From the NCBI GenBank assembly GCA_913020155.1, contig CAJWBA010000002.1, forward strand, positions 62,001-126,000: DNA of 64,000 nucleotides, given 5' to 3'. Below the pieces are notes generated by a model. That model worked only from the letters and a program-made list of their open reading frames with translations. It was not told the DNA's origin and ran no database searches. The translations under genes and the position numbers were made by a program. Source of the stretch: an uncultured Flavobacteriales bacterium. Its GTDB lineage: Bacteria; Bacteroidota; Bacteroidia; Flavobacteriales; Flavobacteriaceae. The number at the start of each line of letters is the position of its first letter. The stretch's first letter is position 1. Shown here piece after piece: positions 36,504 through 45,277 of the stretch.

Positions 36504-37511
36504 ATGAAATTAACCTTTTTTGAAAAAATTGTGCTTCTGATTAACATTCCGTTATTGATTTTTCAATTGATGTTGATGGGAAGTATTCCCTCTTTTTTTG
36601 AGTTTTCAATTTTAAACTTGTTTGTTCCAGCTTTAGTATTGATTAATGTTGGCTTCTTTGTATACTGGCTTCTAAAAATGAAATGGGCCTTTTTATTATT
36701 TATGCTAACCTTTCTGATTGGTTATGGGGAATGGGGTCTTTTGTATCAATTTCCAAGGAATGCTGAGCGTATGGATGCCAATACACTTAGAGTAATGACC
36801 TATAATGTGCGTCTTTTTAATCGATACGGATGGATAAAAGAGGTTGATGTTCCAGAGAGAATTGAAAATTTTATTGATCAAGAACAACCCGATATTATTT
36901 GTTTGCAAGAATATTCAAGAAAAGAGGCACCTGAGTTTTCTTCCTATCTTTATCGTTACATCCAGCCAATTCAGTCAAATGGAAAATCTGGAGTTGCAAT
37001 ACTTTCTAAATTCCCAATTGTCAATAGCGGATATATCAATTTTGACAATTCTACTAACAGTGGTATTTTTTCAGATATTGAACATCGTGGTAAAAAGGCT
37101 CGCGTTTATAATTTACATTTAGAGTCTTTGAGAATCGATTTTCAGGATACCCTTATTACTAGAGTCAATTCTGAGGAGCTACAGGTAAAGTTTAATCAGG
37201 TTTTTAAAAAGCAATTGAAACAAATAAAACAGTTTCAGGAGATTGATATTGAAAATAATCACCCCACTATCATATGTACAGATCTAAATAATTCTCAGTT
37301 TTCTAAAATTTACAGGACATTAAAAGAAAATCATTTAGATACTTTCGTTGAGGCAGGGACTGGGCTTGGTACTACCTTCAATTTTTATTTTTTTCCTTTA
37401 CGAATCGACTTTATATTTACAGATCCCAGTTTTAAAGTCAACACTTTTAATTCCTATGACATTGAATTATCGGATCATTTACCCATAATTACTACTCTAG
37501 CATGGGACTGA
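36504..37511 (+). CDS. Membrane-anchored endonuclease/exonuclease/phosphatase family protein
   Basis: The 335-residue protein has two or three N-terminal hydrophobic segments (LLINIPLLIFQLMLMG, FVPALVLINVGFFVYWLL, FLLFMLTFLIGY) and then an EEP domain. Motifs visible are MTYNVRLFNRYG, DIICLQEYSR with the catalytic Glu, YNLHLESLR, CTDLNNS and LSDHLPIITTL with the terminal Asp-His. The family cleaves phosphodiesters or phosphate esters; target unknown. Its 3' end overlaps the convergent wbqC by 20 bp. Confidence 0.88.
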   Translation: MKLTFFEKIVLLINIPLLIFQLMLMGSIPSFFEFSILNLFVPALVLINVGFFVYWLLKMKWAFLLFMLTFLIGYGEWGLLYQFPRNAERMDANTLRVMTYNVRLFNRYGWIKEVDVPERIENFIDQEQPDIICLQEYSRKEAPEFSSYLYRYIQPIQSNGKSGVAILSKFPIVNSGYINFDNSTNSGIFSDIEHRGKKARVYNLHLESLRIDFQDTLITRVNSEELQVKFNQVFKKQLKQIKQFQEIDIENNHPTIICTDLNNSQFSKIYRTLKENHLDTFVEAGTGLGTTFNFYFFPLRIDFIFTDPSFKVNTFNSYDIELSDHLPIITTLAWD

Positions 37512-38142
37512 TATCAATAAGATTTAGATAAGAAGAACTTTCAGGACCTAAATTACTTACAAGATCCAAAATACTTAAGTTTGGTAAAAAGCCAAATTTA
37601 TTATCGAATACTTGAGTGTATTTTGGAAAGGCTAAAGGAGGAACTTCCTTTGAGGATATGAGCATATTTGTGGTTGGATGGAAAATAACTTTTTCTTGAC
37701 TCATTGATATTCTAACTTCTATTTCACACCATTCTAAAAATAAATAGAGCAAGCTTGTATTGAAATCAATTAAGTTGGATTTATGTGTAAAAAATACTTC
37801 TTTCAGACCATTTTCATAATACTCAAAAAAAGGAGAAGAGCTGTATGCACTTTTAAATGATTTCCAATGGTTATTTTGCCATTGTTCATCGTAATTGATA
37901 CTAACCTCATTATCTTTCAAACGGACTTCTTTTGAGCTTCGGTTGACAGGAATACTTAAATTTATGATTCCATTCGCTCCAGCAATAGTGGTGCGATTTC
38001 TGTAGGTTTGTTTTTGATAAAAAGCATCAGTTTGAATTACTGCTTTTTCCTGTCTTGATAGAAACGCCATAGTGGCAATATTGGGAATATAGGAACTGAT
38101 GATTTCGATTGACACACTATGCTTTTCTTCGTTTTTGTACAT
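37492..38142 (-). CDS. WbqC family protein
   Basis: I place the start at ATG 38142 (MYKNEEKHSVSI), giving 216 residues; the track start adds seven residues overlapping lepB further. The pattern IISSYIPNIATMAFLSRQEKA, QKQTYRNRTTIAG and NYDEQWQNNHWKSFKSAYSSSPFFEYY matches the WbqC family, found in glycan and glycosyltransferase contexts. Its exact reaction is not established. It follows lepB in the run, an order familiar in Flavobacteria. Confidence 0.88.
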   Translation of the reverse strand: MYKNEEKHSVSIEIISSYIPNIATMAFLSRQEKAVIQTDAFYQKQTYRNRTTIAGANGIINLSIPVNRSSKEVRLKDNEVSINYDEQWQNNHWKSFKSAYSSSPFFEYYENGLKEVFFTHKSNLIDFNTSLLYLFLEWCEIEVRISMSQEKVIFHPTTNMLISSKEVPPLAFPKYTQVFDNKFGFLPNLSILDLVSNLGPESSSYLNLIDISPMLE

Positions 38143-39811
38143 AAATAAAAATCTGCCATCCAATAATTAGAGCCATTACATAAGGAAAAAACGAAGTGGG
38201 TTTTCCACTTCCACTTACGGTTGTCATGAGTCGATCCCAGCGAATTTTCCAGTTTTTAATTCCATCATTAATTCCGTCAATACTAAACCATATCAGTATC
38301 GGTTTTCCTAGAACATGATCATCTGGAACATACCCCCAGTAACGACTGTCTTCAGATCGATGGCGATTATCTCCCATCATCCAAAAGTAGTCTTTTTTAA
38401 AGGTGTATGTCGTGGTCTCCTTTCCATTAATATAAAGAGATGAACCTTTTTTGGTTAAAGTATTGTTTTCATACTCGCGAATAATTTTTTTGTAGAGTGG
38501 GAGATTACTCTTATTGAGTTCTACAGTCATCCCAGATTTTGGGATTAAGATTGGCCCAAAGTTGTCTTCATTCCAGTCGAAAGGAATTTCATTTGGGAAA
38601 AAGTTAGAATTCGCTGTTTTTGTTTTGGTTATTTTTCTGACAATACTATCTAAAATTCCTTTTTCTTGAAGTTCTCGAGCTTCTTTTAGGGTCAGGGTAA
38701 GTTCTTTCTGAATATCCAAAAGTTCTTTGGCTCTCAATCTTAGTTTACCGAGTAACCTAGGAGGTAAACCAGCCGATGGAGTTATTACTATAAAATTATT
38801 GATATCATTTGTTATTCTCCCTAATATGTAGGGGGCTATTGCGTCATAACTTTCTTGAGTAATATTTTCAACCCTATATTTTCTGGTGAAATTTTTATAG
38901 CCATTATCTAAAAGCATTTTAGAGGACACTCCTTTTTTGTTGAAACCAAAATGAGAGTATTGCGTTCTGGCTCGTTCTGGAAGTTTATTTTGTATTCCAT
39001 TGATATGCACAAAACCATTAATGATTTCAAGAGTGTCTCCAGGAATTCCAACACATCTTTTTACATAGTTGGATTTTTTGTCAATTGGTTTTTTTATTCC
39101 TTTTTCTTTTACAAAAAACTTCCTAACTGTATCAGCAGGCCAACTAAAAACAACAATGTCGTTTCTTTTTACTTCTTGAAATCCTGGAAGCCTAAAGTAT
39201 GGGAGTTGTGGTTTTTTTAGATATGATCTTGTTTTGATGATTGGTATGGTGTCGTGTACCATAGGAAAAGAAACAGCAGAGGTAGGGGTGCGGGCACCGT
39301 AATGGAATTTACTTACAAATAAAAAGTCTCCAATCAACAAAGTTTTTTCGAGTGATCCAGTAGGTATGATGTAAGGTTGTATGAAGTAGTTGTGTACCAA
39401 TGTTGCAGCTATGATAGCAAACAATATCGCATTTACCCATTCTCCAAACCAAGTTTTGGGGCTAAGATCACGATCCTGATTGTAAGTTGTTTTTGGATCA
39501 AAATTTACCACAAATAGGTAGAACCCTAAAGTTAAAATGCCTAGTAAAGCGTCTTTTGAAGTATTTTTACCAAAACTTCTAAGCGTTTCAACCCATACAA
39601 CAGGAAACATTAGCAAGTTGATGATTGGTATAAAAAGTAAAATAACCCACCATTTAGGTCTTCGGATAATCTGCATTAATACAATAGCATTGTAAATAGG
39701 TATGATTGCTTCCCAACTTTTTCTTCCAGCTTTTTTGTACAATTGAAAGGTTCCCAAGAAATGAATTACTTGAATAATTAGGAAGAATAAAAACCATTGG
39801 AATGTTGTCAT
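38117..39811 (-). CDS. lepB: Signal peptidase I
   Basis: LepB cleaves Sec signal peptides at the outer face of the inner membrane. The 564-residue protein is the long Bacteroidota form, with several N-terminal hydrophobic segments, the catalytic-Ser segment IIPTGSLEKTLLIGDFLFVS, the catalytic-Lys segment NYVKRCVGIPGDTLEI, then a large insertion, and YFWMMGDNRHRSEDSRYWGYVP. All catalytic residues are present. It lies between dapB and wbqC on the minus strand. Confidence 0.94.
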   Translation of the reverse strand: MTTFQWFLFFLIIQVIHFLGTFQLYKKAGRKSWEAIIPIYNAIVLMQIIRRPKWWVILLFIPIINLLMFPVVWVETLRSFGKNTSKDALLGILTLGFYLFVVNFDPKTTYNQDRDLSPKTWFGEWVNAILFAIIAATLVHNYFIQPYIIPTGSLEKTLLIGDFLFVSKFHYGARTPTSAVSFPMVHDTIPIIKTRSYLKKPQLPYFRLPGFQEVKRNDIVVFSWPADTVRKFFVKEKGIKKPIDKKSNYVKRCVGIPGDTLEIINGFVHINGIQNKLPERARTQYSHFGFNKKGVSSKMLLDNGYKNFTRKYRVENITQESYDAIAPYILGRITNDINNFIVITPSAGLPPRLLGKLRLRAKELLDIQKELTLTLKEARELQEKGILDSIVRKITKTKTANSNFFPNEIPFDWNEDNFGPILIPKSGMTVELNKSNLPLYKKIIREYENNTLTKKGSSLYINGKETTTYTFKKDYFWMMGDNRHRSEDSRYWGYVPDDHVLGKPILIWFSIDGINDGIKNWKIRWDRLMTTVSGSGKPTSFFPYVMALIIGWQIFIYVQKRRKA

Positions 39812-39866
39812 AATCTAAGTTTTGCATTTAGTTGTTTAGACGATAGTTTTACTTTTTTGTTACGTT

Positions 39867-40571
39867 TTATATAAGACTGAGTACATCGTTCATAGAAAAA
39901 ACACCTTTTTTATTTTGTATCCATTCAGCAGCAATAACTGCCCCAAGTGCAAAGCCATTCCGCGAATGGGCTTCGTGTTCTATAGTAATAGAATCAACAC
40001 TTGACTCATATTTAATAGCGTGATTACCAGGCACTTCTCCAGTCCGCTCAACTTCAATGGGGAGCATGTTTTCTTTTGTTGCTTTATCAAGTGTCCATTG
40101 TGTATAATCTGATTGGTCAACAATTCCTTCGGCTAGAGTTATGGCAGTTCCACTTGGTGCATCAAGTTTGTGTATGTGGTGAATCTCTTTCATTGTGATC
40201 TGATATCTTTTGTGAGAGGACATTAGTTTGGCTAAAACTTCATTGAGTTTAAAAAACAGATTTACTCCTACACTAAAATTTGAAGCATAAATAAATGCAC
40301 TTTCTTTAGCTTTACAAAAATCCTCTACTTCTTTCAGTTGATCTAGCCATCCTGTTGTTCCACATACTACAGGGATGTTAATTTTTAAAGCAGTTTTGAT
40401 ATTTTCAGCTGCTGCTTCTGGAATACTGAAATTAATCGCAACATCAGCATCAGAAAGATTGCCATAGGTTTCGTCTTGATCGATTTTTGCAACCACATAA
40501 TGTCCTCGTTCAACGGCTATTAGTTCTATGGCCTTTCCCATTCTTCCATATCCTAAAAGTGCTATCTTCAT
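39867..40571 (-). CDS. dapB: 4-hydroxy-tetrahydrodipicolinate reductase
   Basis: DapB reduces the dipicolinate precursor with NAD(P)H in lysine and diaminopimelate synthesis. The 234-residue product starts MKIALLGYGRMGKAIE, with VCGTTGWLDQ and EIHHIHKLDAPSGTAITLAE (catalytic His and the KxDxPSGT motif). It is somewhat shorter than the E. coli form but complete for this phylum. It ends 4 bp before DUF5683 in transcription order. Confidence 0.95.
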   Translation of the reverse strand: MKIALLGYGRMGKAIELIAVERGHYVVAKIDQDETYGNLSDADVAINFSIPEAAAENIKTALKINIPVVCGTTGWLDQLKEVEDFCKAKESAFIYASNFSVGVNLFFKLNEVLAKLMSSHKRYQITMKEIHHIHKLDAPSGTAITLAEGIVDQSDYTQWTLDKATKENMLPIEVERTGEVPGNHAIKYESSVDSITIEHEAHSRNGFALGAVIAAEWIQNKKGVFSMNDVLSLI

Positions 40572-40574
40572 GAT

Positions 40575-41129
40575 TTAAAGTTTTATATTTAGCGTAAGAC
40601 CATAATTTAGATTGGAATCTAAGAAATCAGGTTCAAGATGAGGCCGGAAAGTCAATTTATTGTCGACGTTGAATTGCATTAAATGTGCTCCAACATTCGC
40701 GTCCAGTATGTTTAAAAGATAAAATCCCATAAAAAATAAAACCGATAAATCTCTGTATCGTTTATGAAAATTCATTCCTTGAATTAGTTGGTCGTTCTGA
40801 AAAATACGTCTTGCATAGATATCATCTGTGTAACCTGCAATTCTTCTTTTATAAACATCTCGAAAGACTTTCATTTTTTTACTTTGGTAAAAATAGTAAT
40901 ATCCCGAGGTTCCCAAAGCTCCATAAATAATGGGTAGTTTCCAGTATTTTCGGGTGTAAATTTGTCCTAATCCCGGAACTACAGTGGAGTAAAATGCTGC
41001 TTTAGAAGGTGTCAAGGGGTCTTTGATTAAAAGTTGTTTCCGTGTTAAAGTATCCTTTTGAGTCTTTTGTGCAAAAACAAAACTAAATGAAAAAAGTAGT
41101 ATTAAGATTAAAGTAATTTTATTTTTCAC
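40575..41129 (-). CDS. DUF5683 family envelope protein
   Basis: This 184-residue protein has a signal peptide (LILILLFSFSFVFAQ) and the DUF5683 core DPLTPSKAAFYSTVVPGLGQIYTRKYWKLPIIYG, followed by a second hydrophobic region (LSVLFFMGFYLLNILDANVGAHL). The function is unknown. Members of this family occur in the same parA-parB-dapB-lepB arrangement in Flavobacteria. Its start overlaps parB's stop by 11 bp. Confidence 0.88.
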   Translation of the reverse strand: MKNKITLILILLFSFSFVFAQKTQKDTLTRKQLLIKDPLTPSKAAFYSTVVPGLGQIYTRKYWKLPIIYGALGTSGYYYFYQSKKMKVFRDVYKRRIAGYTDDIYARRIFQNDQLIQGMNFHKRYRDLSVLFFMGFYLLNILDANVGAHLMQFNVDNKLTFRPHLEPDFLDSNLNYGLTLNIKL

Positions 41130-42009
41130 GATTCAACAACTTTTTCATGCGACTGAAATCTTGTTGAGAATCAAAAGGAATTTGAATAATCCCTTTGCCA
41201 TCTTGTTTGTAGCTGATGGAAACTTTTGAATTGAAATAATTCCCAAAATCATCAATACCCTCTTGAATAAATAAGGGTTTGTGGGTAACTTTCTTAGAAG
41301 TTCCTTCTTTTAAACCTTTTACAATTGCTTCGGTTTTTCGAACACTTAATTCTCCTGTGATTATTCGTTCGTAAACTGTTAACTGATCATCTCTTTCTTC
41401 TATAGCTAGCAAGGCTCTACCATGCGCCATTGAAAGGAATCCATCGCGAATACCTGTTTGTATGATTGGATCAAGTTTTAATAACCGCAGATAGTTTGTT
41501 ATTGTAGATCTTTTTTTTCCTACTCGCTCACTAAGCGCTTCTTGTGTAAGTTTAATTTCTTCGATTAAACGTTGATAAGACAAAGCAATTTCAATGGAAT
41601 CTAGATCCTGTCTTTGAATATTTTCAACCAATGCCATTTCTAATGATTCCTGATCATTAGCTAACCTTACAAATGCGGGAACCGAAGAAAGGCCAATTAA
41701 CTTGGCAGCACGGAATCTTCGTTCTCCTGAAACCAGCTGATATTGATTCGAGTTTATTTTTCGAACCGTTATGGGTTGAATAACTCCGAGCTCTTTGATT
41801 GATGAAGCTAATTGCTTCAATGCTTCATCGTTGAATTGTGTTCTTGGTTGAAATGGATTTACTTCAATTAGATTTAGTTCCAAATTAATTACATTGCCAA
41901 TGACTTGATCTGTATTTTTATCACTTGCAGACTTGATGTCGTTTTTTGAATCTTGAAGTAAAGCAGATAATCCACGACCTAAAGCTTGTTTTTTATTTGT
42001 TTTGGACAT
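41119..42009 (-). CDS. parB: Chromosome partitioning protein ParB (Spo0J)
   Basis: ParB binds parS and spreads to organise the origin region. The 296-residue product has the typical N-terminus ALGRGLSALLQD, the CTPase region NPFQPRTQF and GERRFRAAKL, the helix-turn-helix area ALSERVGKKRSTITNYLRLLKLD, and a C-terminal dimerisation segment. It is adjacent to parA, matching a chromosomal par locus. I did not find a parS site in a visual scan of this region. Confidence 0.95.
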   Translation of the reverse strand: MSKTNKKQALGRGLSALLQDSKNDIKSASDKNTDQVIGNVINLELNLIEVNPFQPRTQFNDEALKQLASSIKELGVIQPITVRKINSNQYQLVSGERRFRAAKLIGLSSVPAFVRLANDQESLEMALVENIQRQDLDSIEIALSYQRLIEEIKLTQEALSERVGKKRSTITNYLRLLKLDPIIQTGIRDGFLSMAHGRALLAIEERDDQLTVYERIITGELSVRKTEAIVKGLKEGTSKKVTHKPLFIQEGIDDFGNYFNSKVSISYKQDGKGIIQIPFDSQQDFSRMKKLLNREK

Positions 42010-42011
42010 TT

Positions 42012-42782
42012 CTATTTTTCTTTATTTTTTTTGAGTACTTCCTGTGCTAAACTGAGGTAATTCTGAGCTCCTTTGCTTGTTGCGTCATACTGGATAATAT
42101 TTTCTCCAAAACTAGGTGCTTCGCTTAGTCTAATGTTTCTTTGAATGATTGTCTTGAAAACCATTTTACCAAAGTGTTTTTTAACTTCTTCTACCACTTG
42201 GTTGGATAAACGAAGTCTAGAGTCATACATCGTTAACAACAAACCTTCAATATCAAGGTTTTTATTGTGAATTTTTTGAACACTTTTTATGGTGTTTAAA
42301 AGCTTTCCTAAACCTTCTAATGCAAAATATTCACACTGAATGGGAATCAATACAGAGTCGGCAGCAGAAAGAGCATTCAAAGTAATCAATCCTAAAGAAG
42401 GAGCACAATCAATAAAAATGTAATCGTATTGATCTCTCACTCTTTCAATTGCTTTGCGAAGCATGTATTCTCGTTCATGTTTGTCAACTAATTCAATTTC
42501 AATGGCAACCAAATCTATGTGAGAGGGAATTAAATACAGATTTGGAGATTCAGTTTTGATGATAGTCTCCTCAACTTTAGCAGTGTGTTCGAGTAACTCA
42601 TATGTGCCTTTTTTTTGTTTTTCAACATCAATGCCAATACCAGATGTGGCATTTGCCTGAGGATCGGCATCAATTAAAAGTACTTTTTTCTCCAGTACAC
42701 CAAGGGCTGCAGCAATATTTACCGATGTGGTCGTTTTGCCAACGCCACCTTTCTGATTTGCTATCGCTATGACTCTACTCAT
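42012..42782 (-). CDS. parA: Chromosome partitioning ATPase ParA (Soj)
   Basis: The 256-residue deviant Walker ATPase opens with AIANQKGGVGKTTTSVNIAA, and has LLIDADPQANATSG and the Walker B-type DYIFIDCAPSLGLITLNAL. It drives ParB-bound origin segregation. The following gene parB begins 2 bp after its stop. The length is normal for chromosomal ParA. Confidence 0.96.
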   Translation of the reverse strand: MSRVIAIANQKGGVGKTTTSVNIAAALGVLEKKVLLIDADPQANATSGIGIDVEKQKKGTYELLEHTAKVEETIIKTESPNLYLIPSHIDLVAIEIELVDKHEREYMLRKAIERVRDQYDYIFIDCAPSLGLITLNALSAADSVLIPIQCEYFALEGLGKLLNTIKSVQKIHNKNLDIEGLLLTMYDSRLRLSNQVVEEVKKHFGKMVFKTIIQRNIRLSEAPSFGENIIQYDATSKGAQNYLSLAQEVLKKNKEK

Positions 42783-42853
42783 CTTCGACTATTTAAGAAT
42801 TTAAAAATACGATTATTTATTACTATCTGAAAGTAAATTTTCATGTCAAAATT

Positions 42854-43183
42854 TCACTTTTCTTCATCAACAGAGGAAGTGTCGATTAGAAAAATTTTTT
42901 CATTTTCTTTTTTATGACCATAATATTCTCTAGCAAAACGTTCTAAGCTATCAATGTCTTCAAGTTGATTAATCATTTTTTGATCTCTATTGATTGCTTT
43001 TTTTAATTGTTTCTTTTGATGTTCTAACTTTTCAATTTCCAAATTCAATTCTCTTTGGGTCATCCAAGAGTTGGCATCCAGAAATAGAATCCAAATGATG
43101 AATAGAAACGCAATTGCAATGTAGGACAATACATAGGTTTTATTTTTTCTTCTGAGGAAATTTAAAAACGCTCTAAAAGGCAT
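42854..43183 (-). CDS. FtsB/DivIC-type septum formation initiator
   Basis: The product from ATG 43183 is 109 residues: a short basic cytoplasmic end, one transmembrane helix (VLSYIAIAFLFIIWILFL) and a heptad-like coiled coil (LNLEIEKLEHQKKQLKKAINRDQKMINQLED) ending SLERFAREYYGHKK, which is the DivIC/FtsB signature. This protein supports division-site assembly with FtsL and FtsQ. ATG 43189 is an equally possible start. Both overlap the end of the cytochrome c gene. Confidence 0.82.
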   Translation of the reverse strand: MPFRAFLNFLRRKNKTYVLSYIAIAFLFIIWILFLDANSWMTQRELNLEIEKLEHQKKQLKKAINRDQKMINQLEDIDSLERFAREYYGHKKENEKIFLIDTSSVDEEK

Positions 43184-43589
43184 ATTCATTTTTTTGAACT
43201 TCAGCAACCTGAGTAATACTTATTTGTTCTTTTGCTTTATTACTCCAGCTATTTAAAATGAAATTCATTACATCAGCAACTTCATCATCATCAAGACCTT
43301 GTTGAGACATTATTCCATTGTAGTCTATTCCATTTACTGTTATTTTACCTCGCTGACCATATTTAATTCCACGAATACTTGCCTCGATATTGTTTTGCAG
43401 ATAATCAGACTTTGCGAGTGGAGGAAATGTTCCTGAAACTCCTTTTCCATTGTCTAAATGGCATTGGACACAAAAATCTTGATAAATTTCTTTTCCGTCA
43501 GAAATACTTTTTTTCAGAGTTTTTGGTGGTTGTAAATAACTTATGAATCCAAATAAACCAATACAATAGATGTAAAATAGATGTTTCAT
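43173..43589 (-). CDS. Single-heme c-type cytochrome
   Basis: The 138-residue protein has an N-terminal signal (FYIYCIGLFGFISYLQPP) and one CxxCH motif (DFCVQCHLDNGKG) with a downstream Met in NGIMSQQGLDDDEVADVMNFI as likely distal ligand. It is periplasmic. The gene lies 7 bp after a PQQ-type sugar dehydrogenase, so it is probably the electron acceptor of that enzyme (inference). Confidence 0.9.
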   Translation of the reverse strand: MKHLFYIYCIGLFGFISYLQPPKTLKKSISDGKEIYQDFCVQCHLDNGKGVSGTFPPLAKSDYLQNNIEASIRGIKYGQRGKITVNGIDYNGIMSQQGLDDDEVADVMNFILNSWSNKAKEQISITQVAEVQKNEYAF

Positions 43590-43596
43590 AACAATA

Positions 43597-44727
43597 TTAT
43601 TTTGTGGGTGGCTTGGGAATAATTTTTAAAACACCTTTTCCCTCAACACCGATGTAAATCAAACCATCTGGGCCTTGTTTTACGTTCCGTATTCGTCCAA
43701 TTCCCTCTAAGATCTTGTGACGCTCTCTAACTTTGTTGTTCTCAATTACTAGAAGTTCAAGATATTCAAACTTCAATGAACCTACCAAGAGATTATTTTT
43801 CCATTTTGGATAATTTTCAGATGTAGAAAATACCATGCCCGATGGTGCAATTGAAGGAATCCAATAATAGAATGGTTGTTCAAGACCAAGAAGATCTCTA
43901 TCTTTAGTTATCGGAGTCCCACTGTAATTGATACCGTACGTTATTTTAGGCCATCCATAGTTTTTTCCTGCACTAATGATGTTGATTTCATCTCCACCTC
44001 TTGGGCCGTGTTCATGAACCCAAATTGCACCAGTTTGGGGGTGTTTTAACATTCCTTGGGGATTGCGGTGACCGAAAGAGTAAATAGCTTTTTTACTCGC
44101 TTCTTCGTTGTAAAAGGGGTTGTCTGTCGGAATACTTCCGTCTAGATTGAGTCTGTAAATCTTTCCACCATCTCGAGTAATGTCTTGCGGGTTAACTTCT
44201 CTGTTGCCTCGGTCTCCAATAGAAAAATAAATATATCCTTTGTTGTCAAAGGCTATTCGAGAACCCCAATGTTGTCCTTTTTTTGAGTTTTCATTTCCCT
44301 TGTACAATTTTTTTAGATTTGTGAGTGTGTCAGCATCCAACTCTGCAGAATACAGAGCCGTATTCCCACCAGGGCTCTCACCATCTGAAGAACTTGCTGT
44401 AAAAAAGATGAGTTTTGAAGTTTCGAAATCTGGAGCAGTAGCAACATCTAAGAGTCCACCCTGACCACGTACATATACTTCTGGTAGACCTGAAACCTCT
44501 GTTTTTTCTCCTTTAAAAACCCTGTATAGAATACCTGATTTCTCAGTCACTAGAATTTCATCTTTCGAAATGAAAGCCATGCCCCAAGGGATATCGATAC
44601 CGTCTACAACAGTTTCAGTGATGTATTTAGGACTTTGTTCGTTTTTAATTTCTGGACCATGATATTGAGCACAACTTGAAATAAAAAATAGATAACATAT
44701 GAGGCTTAGGAAACGAATTTTTTTCAT
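43597..44727 (-). CDS. PQQ-dependent sugar (aldose/sorbosone) dehydrogenase lipoprotein
   Basis: The 376-residue protein has a lipoprotein signal (LSLICYLFFISSCAQYHG) and the glucose/sorbosone dehydrogenase propeller: LPEVYVRGQGGLLDVATAPDF, HWGSRIAFDNKGYIYFSIGDRG, YSFGHRNPQGMLKHPQTGAIW and WVHEHGPRGGDEINI, which includes the catalytic His and Arg. The family oxidises sugars at the periplasmic face with pyrroloquinoline quinone and needs the cofactor to be supplied; no pqq genes are in the window. A cytochrome c follows. The substrate is unresolved. Confidence 0.9.
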   Translation of the reverse strand: MKKIRFLSLICYLFFISSCAQYHGPEIKNEQSPKYITETVVDGIDIPWGMAFISKDEILVTEKSGILYRVFKGEKTEVSGLPEVYVRGQGGLLDVATAPDFETSKLIFFTASSSDGESPGGNTALYSAELDADTLTNLKKLYKGNENSKKGQHWGSRIAFDNKGYIYFSIGDRGNREVNPQDITRDGGKIYRLNLDGSIPTDNPFYNEEASKKAIYSFGHRNPQGMLKHPQTGAIWVHEHGPRGGDEINIISAGKNYGWPKITYGINYSGTPITKDRDLLGLEQPFYYWIPSIAPSGMVFSTSENYPKWKNNLLVGSLKFEYLELLVIENNKVRERHKILEGIGRIRNVKQGPDGLIYIGVEGKGVLKIIPKPPTK

Positions 44728-44931
44728 GCTGCGTATTTAATTTTAAAAATACAAAAAAAGAAATATTTACAAGATGAGTTGGTTGAAAAATTGAAATCCA
44801 AATAATTTAAAAAAAATGATTTTATTATTACATCAAATTTAGCTATGATTTTACTCTTAATTTTCCATCGATTTGTCATTTCGAGTTTTAATTCAAATTA
44901 AAAGCTGATTATTTTATTGTTGTGTATGAGT

Positions 44932-44958
44932 AAAAAAGAGGAACTTAATAGCTCCTCT
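44932..44958 (-). terminator. Intrinsic terminator of the tRNA-Pro unit
   Basis: On the minus strand AGAGGAGCT pairs with AGTTCCTCT around an ATTA loop (one G-T wobble), giving a nine-pair stem, and five T's follow. It lies 27 bp after the 3' end of tRNA-Pro(GGG), in the right orientation. The remainder of 44728-44931 shows nothing I can name. Confidence 0.75.
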
Positions 44959-44985
44959 AAATAAAAACATTAACATATAAATTAG

Positions 44986-45059
44986 TCGGGATGACAGGAT
45001 TTGAACCTGCGACCCCACGCCCCCCAGGCGTGTGCGCTACCAGGCTGCGCCACATCCCG
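44986..45059 (-). tRNA. tRNA-Pro (anticodon GGG)
   Basis: Minus-strand sequence of 74 nt folds as a cloverleaf: acceptor CGGGATG with CATCCCG, D stem GCGC/GCGC, anticodon stem CACGC/GCGTG with loop CTGGGGG giving anticodon GGG, T arm GCAGG-TTCAAAT-CCTGT. Discriminator is A. CCA is not encoded. It lies 36 nt downstream of tRNA-Pro(UGG) in the same transcription unit. Confidence 0.95.
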
Positions 45060-45095
45060 TAAATTGTGCTAAAGGCTCATGAAATTAGTTTATTG

Positions 45096-45170
45096 TCGGG
45101 GTGGCAGGATTCGAACCTGCGACCTCCTGCTCCCAAAGCAGGCGCGATGACCGGGCTACGCTACACCCCG
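45096..45170 (-). tRNA. tRNA-Pro (anticodon UGG)
   Basis: Minus-strand 75-nt cloverleaf: acceptor CGGGGTG with CACCCCG, anticodon stem CCTGC/GCAGG with loop TTTGGGA, anticodon TGG, T arm GCAGG-TTCGAAT-CCTGC. CCA is not encoded. It is the first gene of a two-tRNA unit, 14 nt after its -7 box. Confidence 0.96.
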
Positions 45171-45184
45171 AAAAATTCGGTACG

Positions 45185-45214
45185 CAAATATAGTACTTAT
45201 CCGCTTTCTGACAA
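45185..45214 (-). promoter_or_regulatory. Complete Bacteroidota-type promoter of the tRNA-Pro unit
   Basis: On the minus strand TTG (45212-45214) is followed after 19 bp by TATATTTG (45185-45192), a perfect TTG-N19-TAnnTTTG promoter. It ends 14 nt before the first tRNA base. This is the strongest promoter match I find in the window. Confidence 0.75.
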
Positions 45215-45277
45215 GCAATTTCTCAATCATATCTAACTCTTTTTTAAACAATGATAACCCCTTGTTTTTTTAGGTTT

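Noticed and set aside
44728-44931. Possible small RNA between the sugar dehydrogenase and the tRNA terminator
   Set aside because: AT-rich with no promoter-terminator pair or structured element that I could support.
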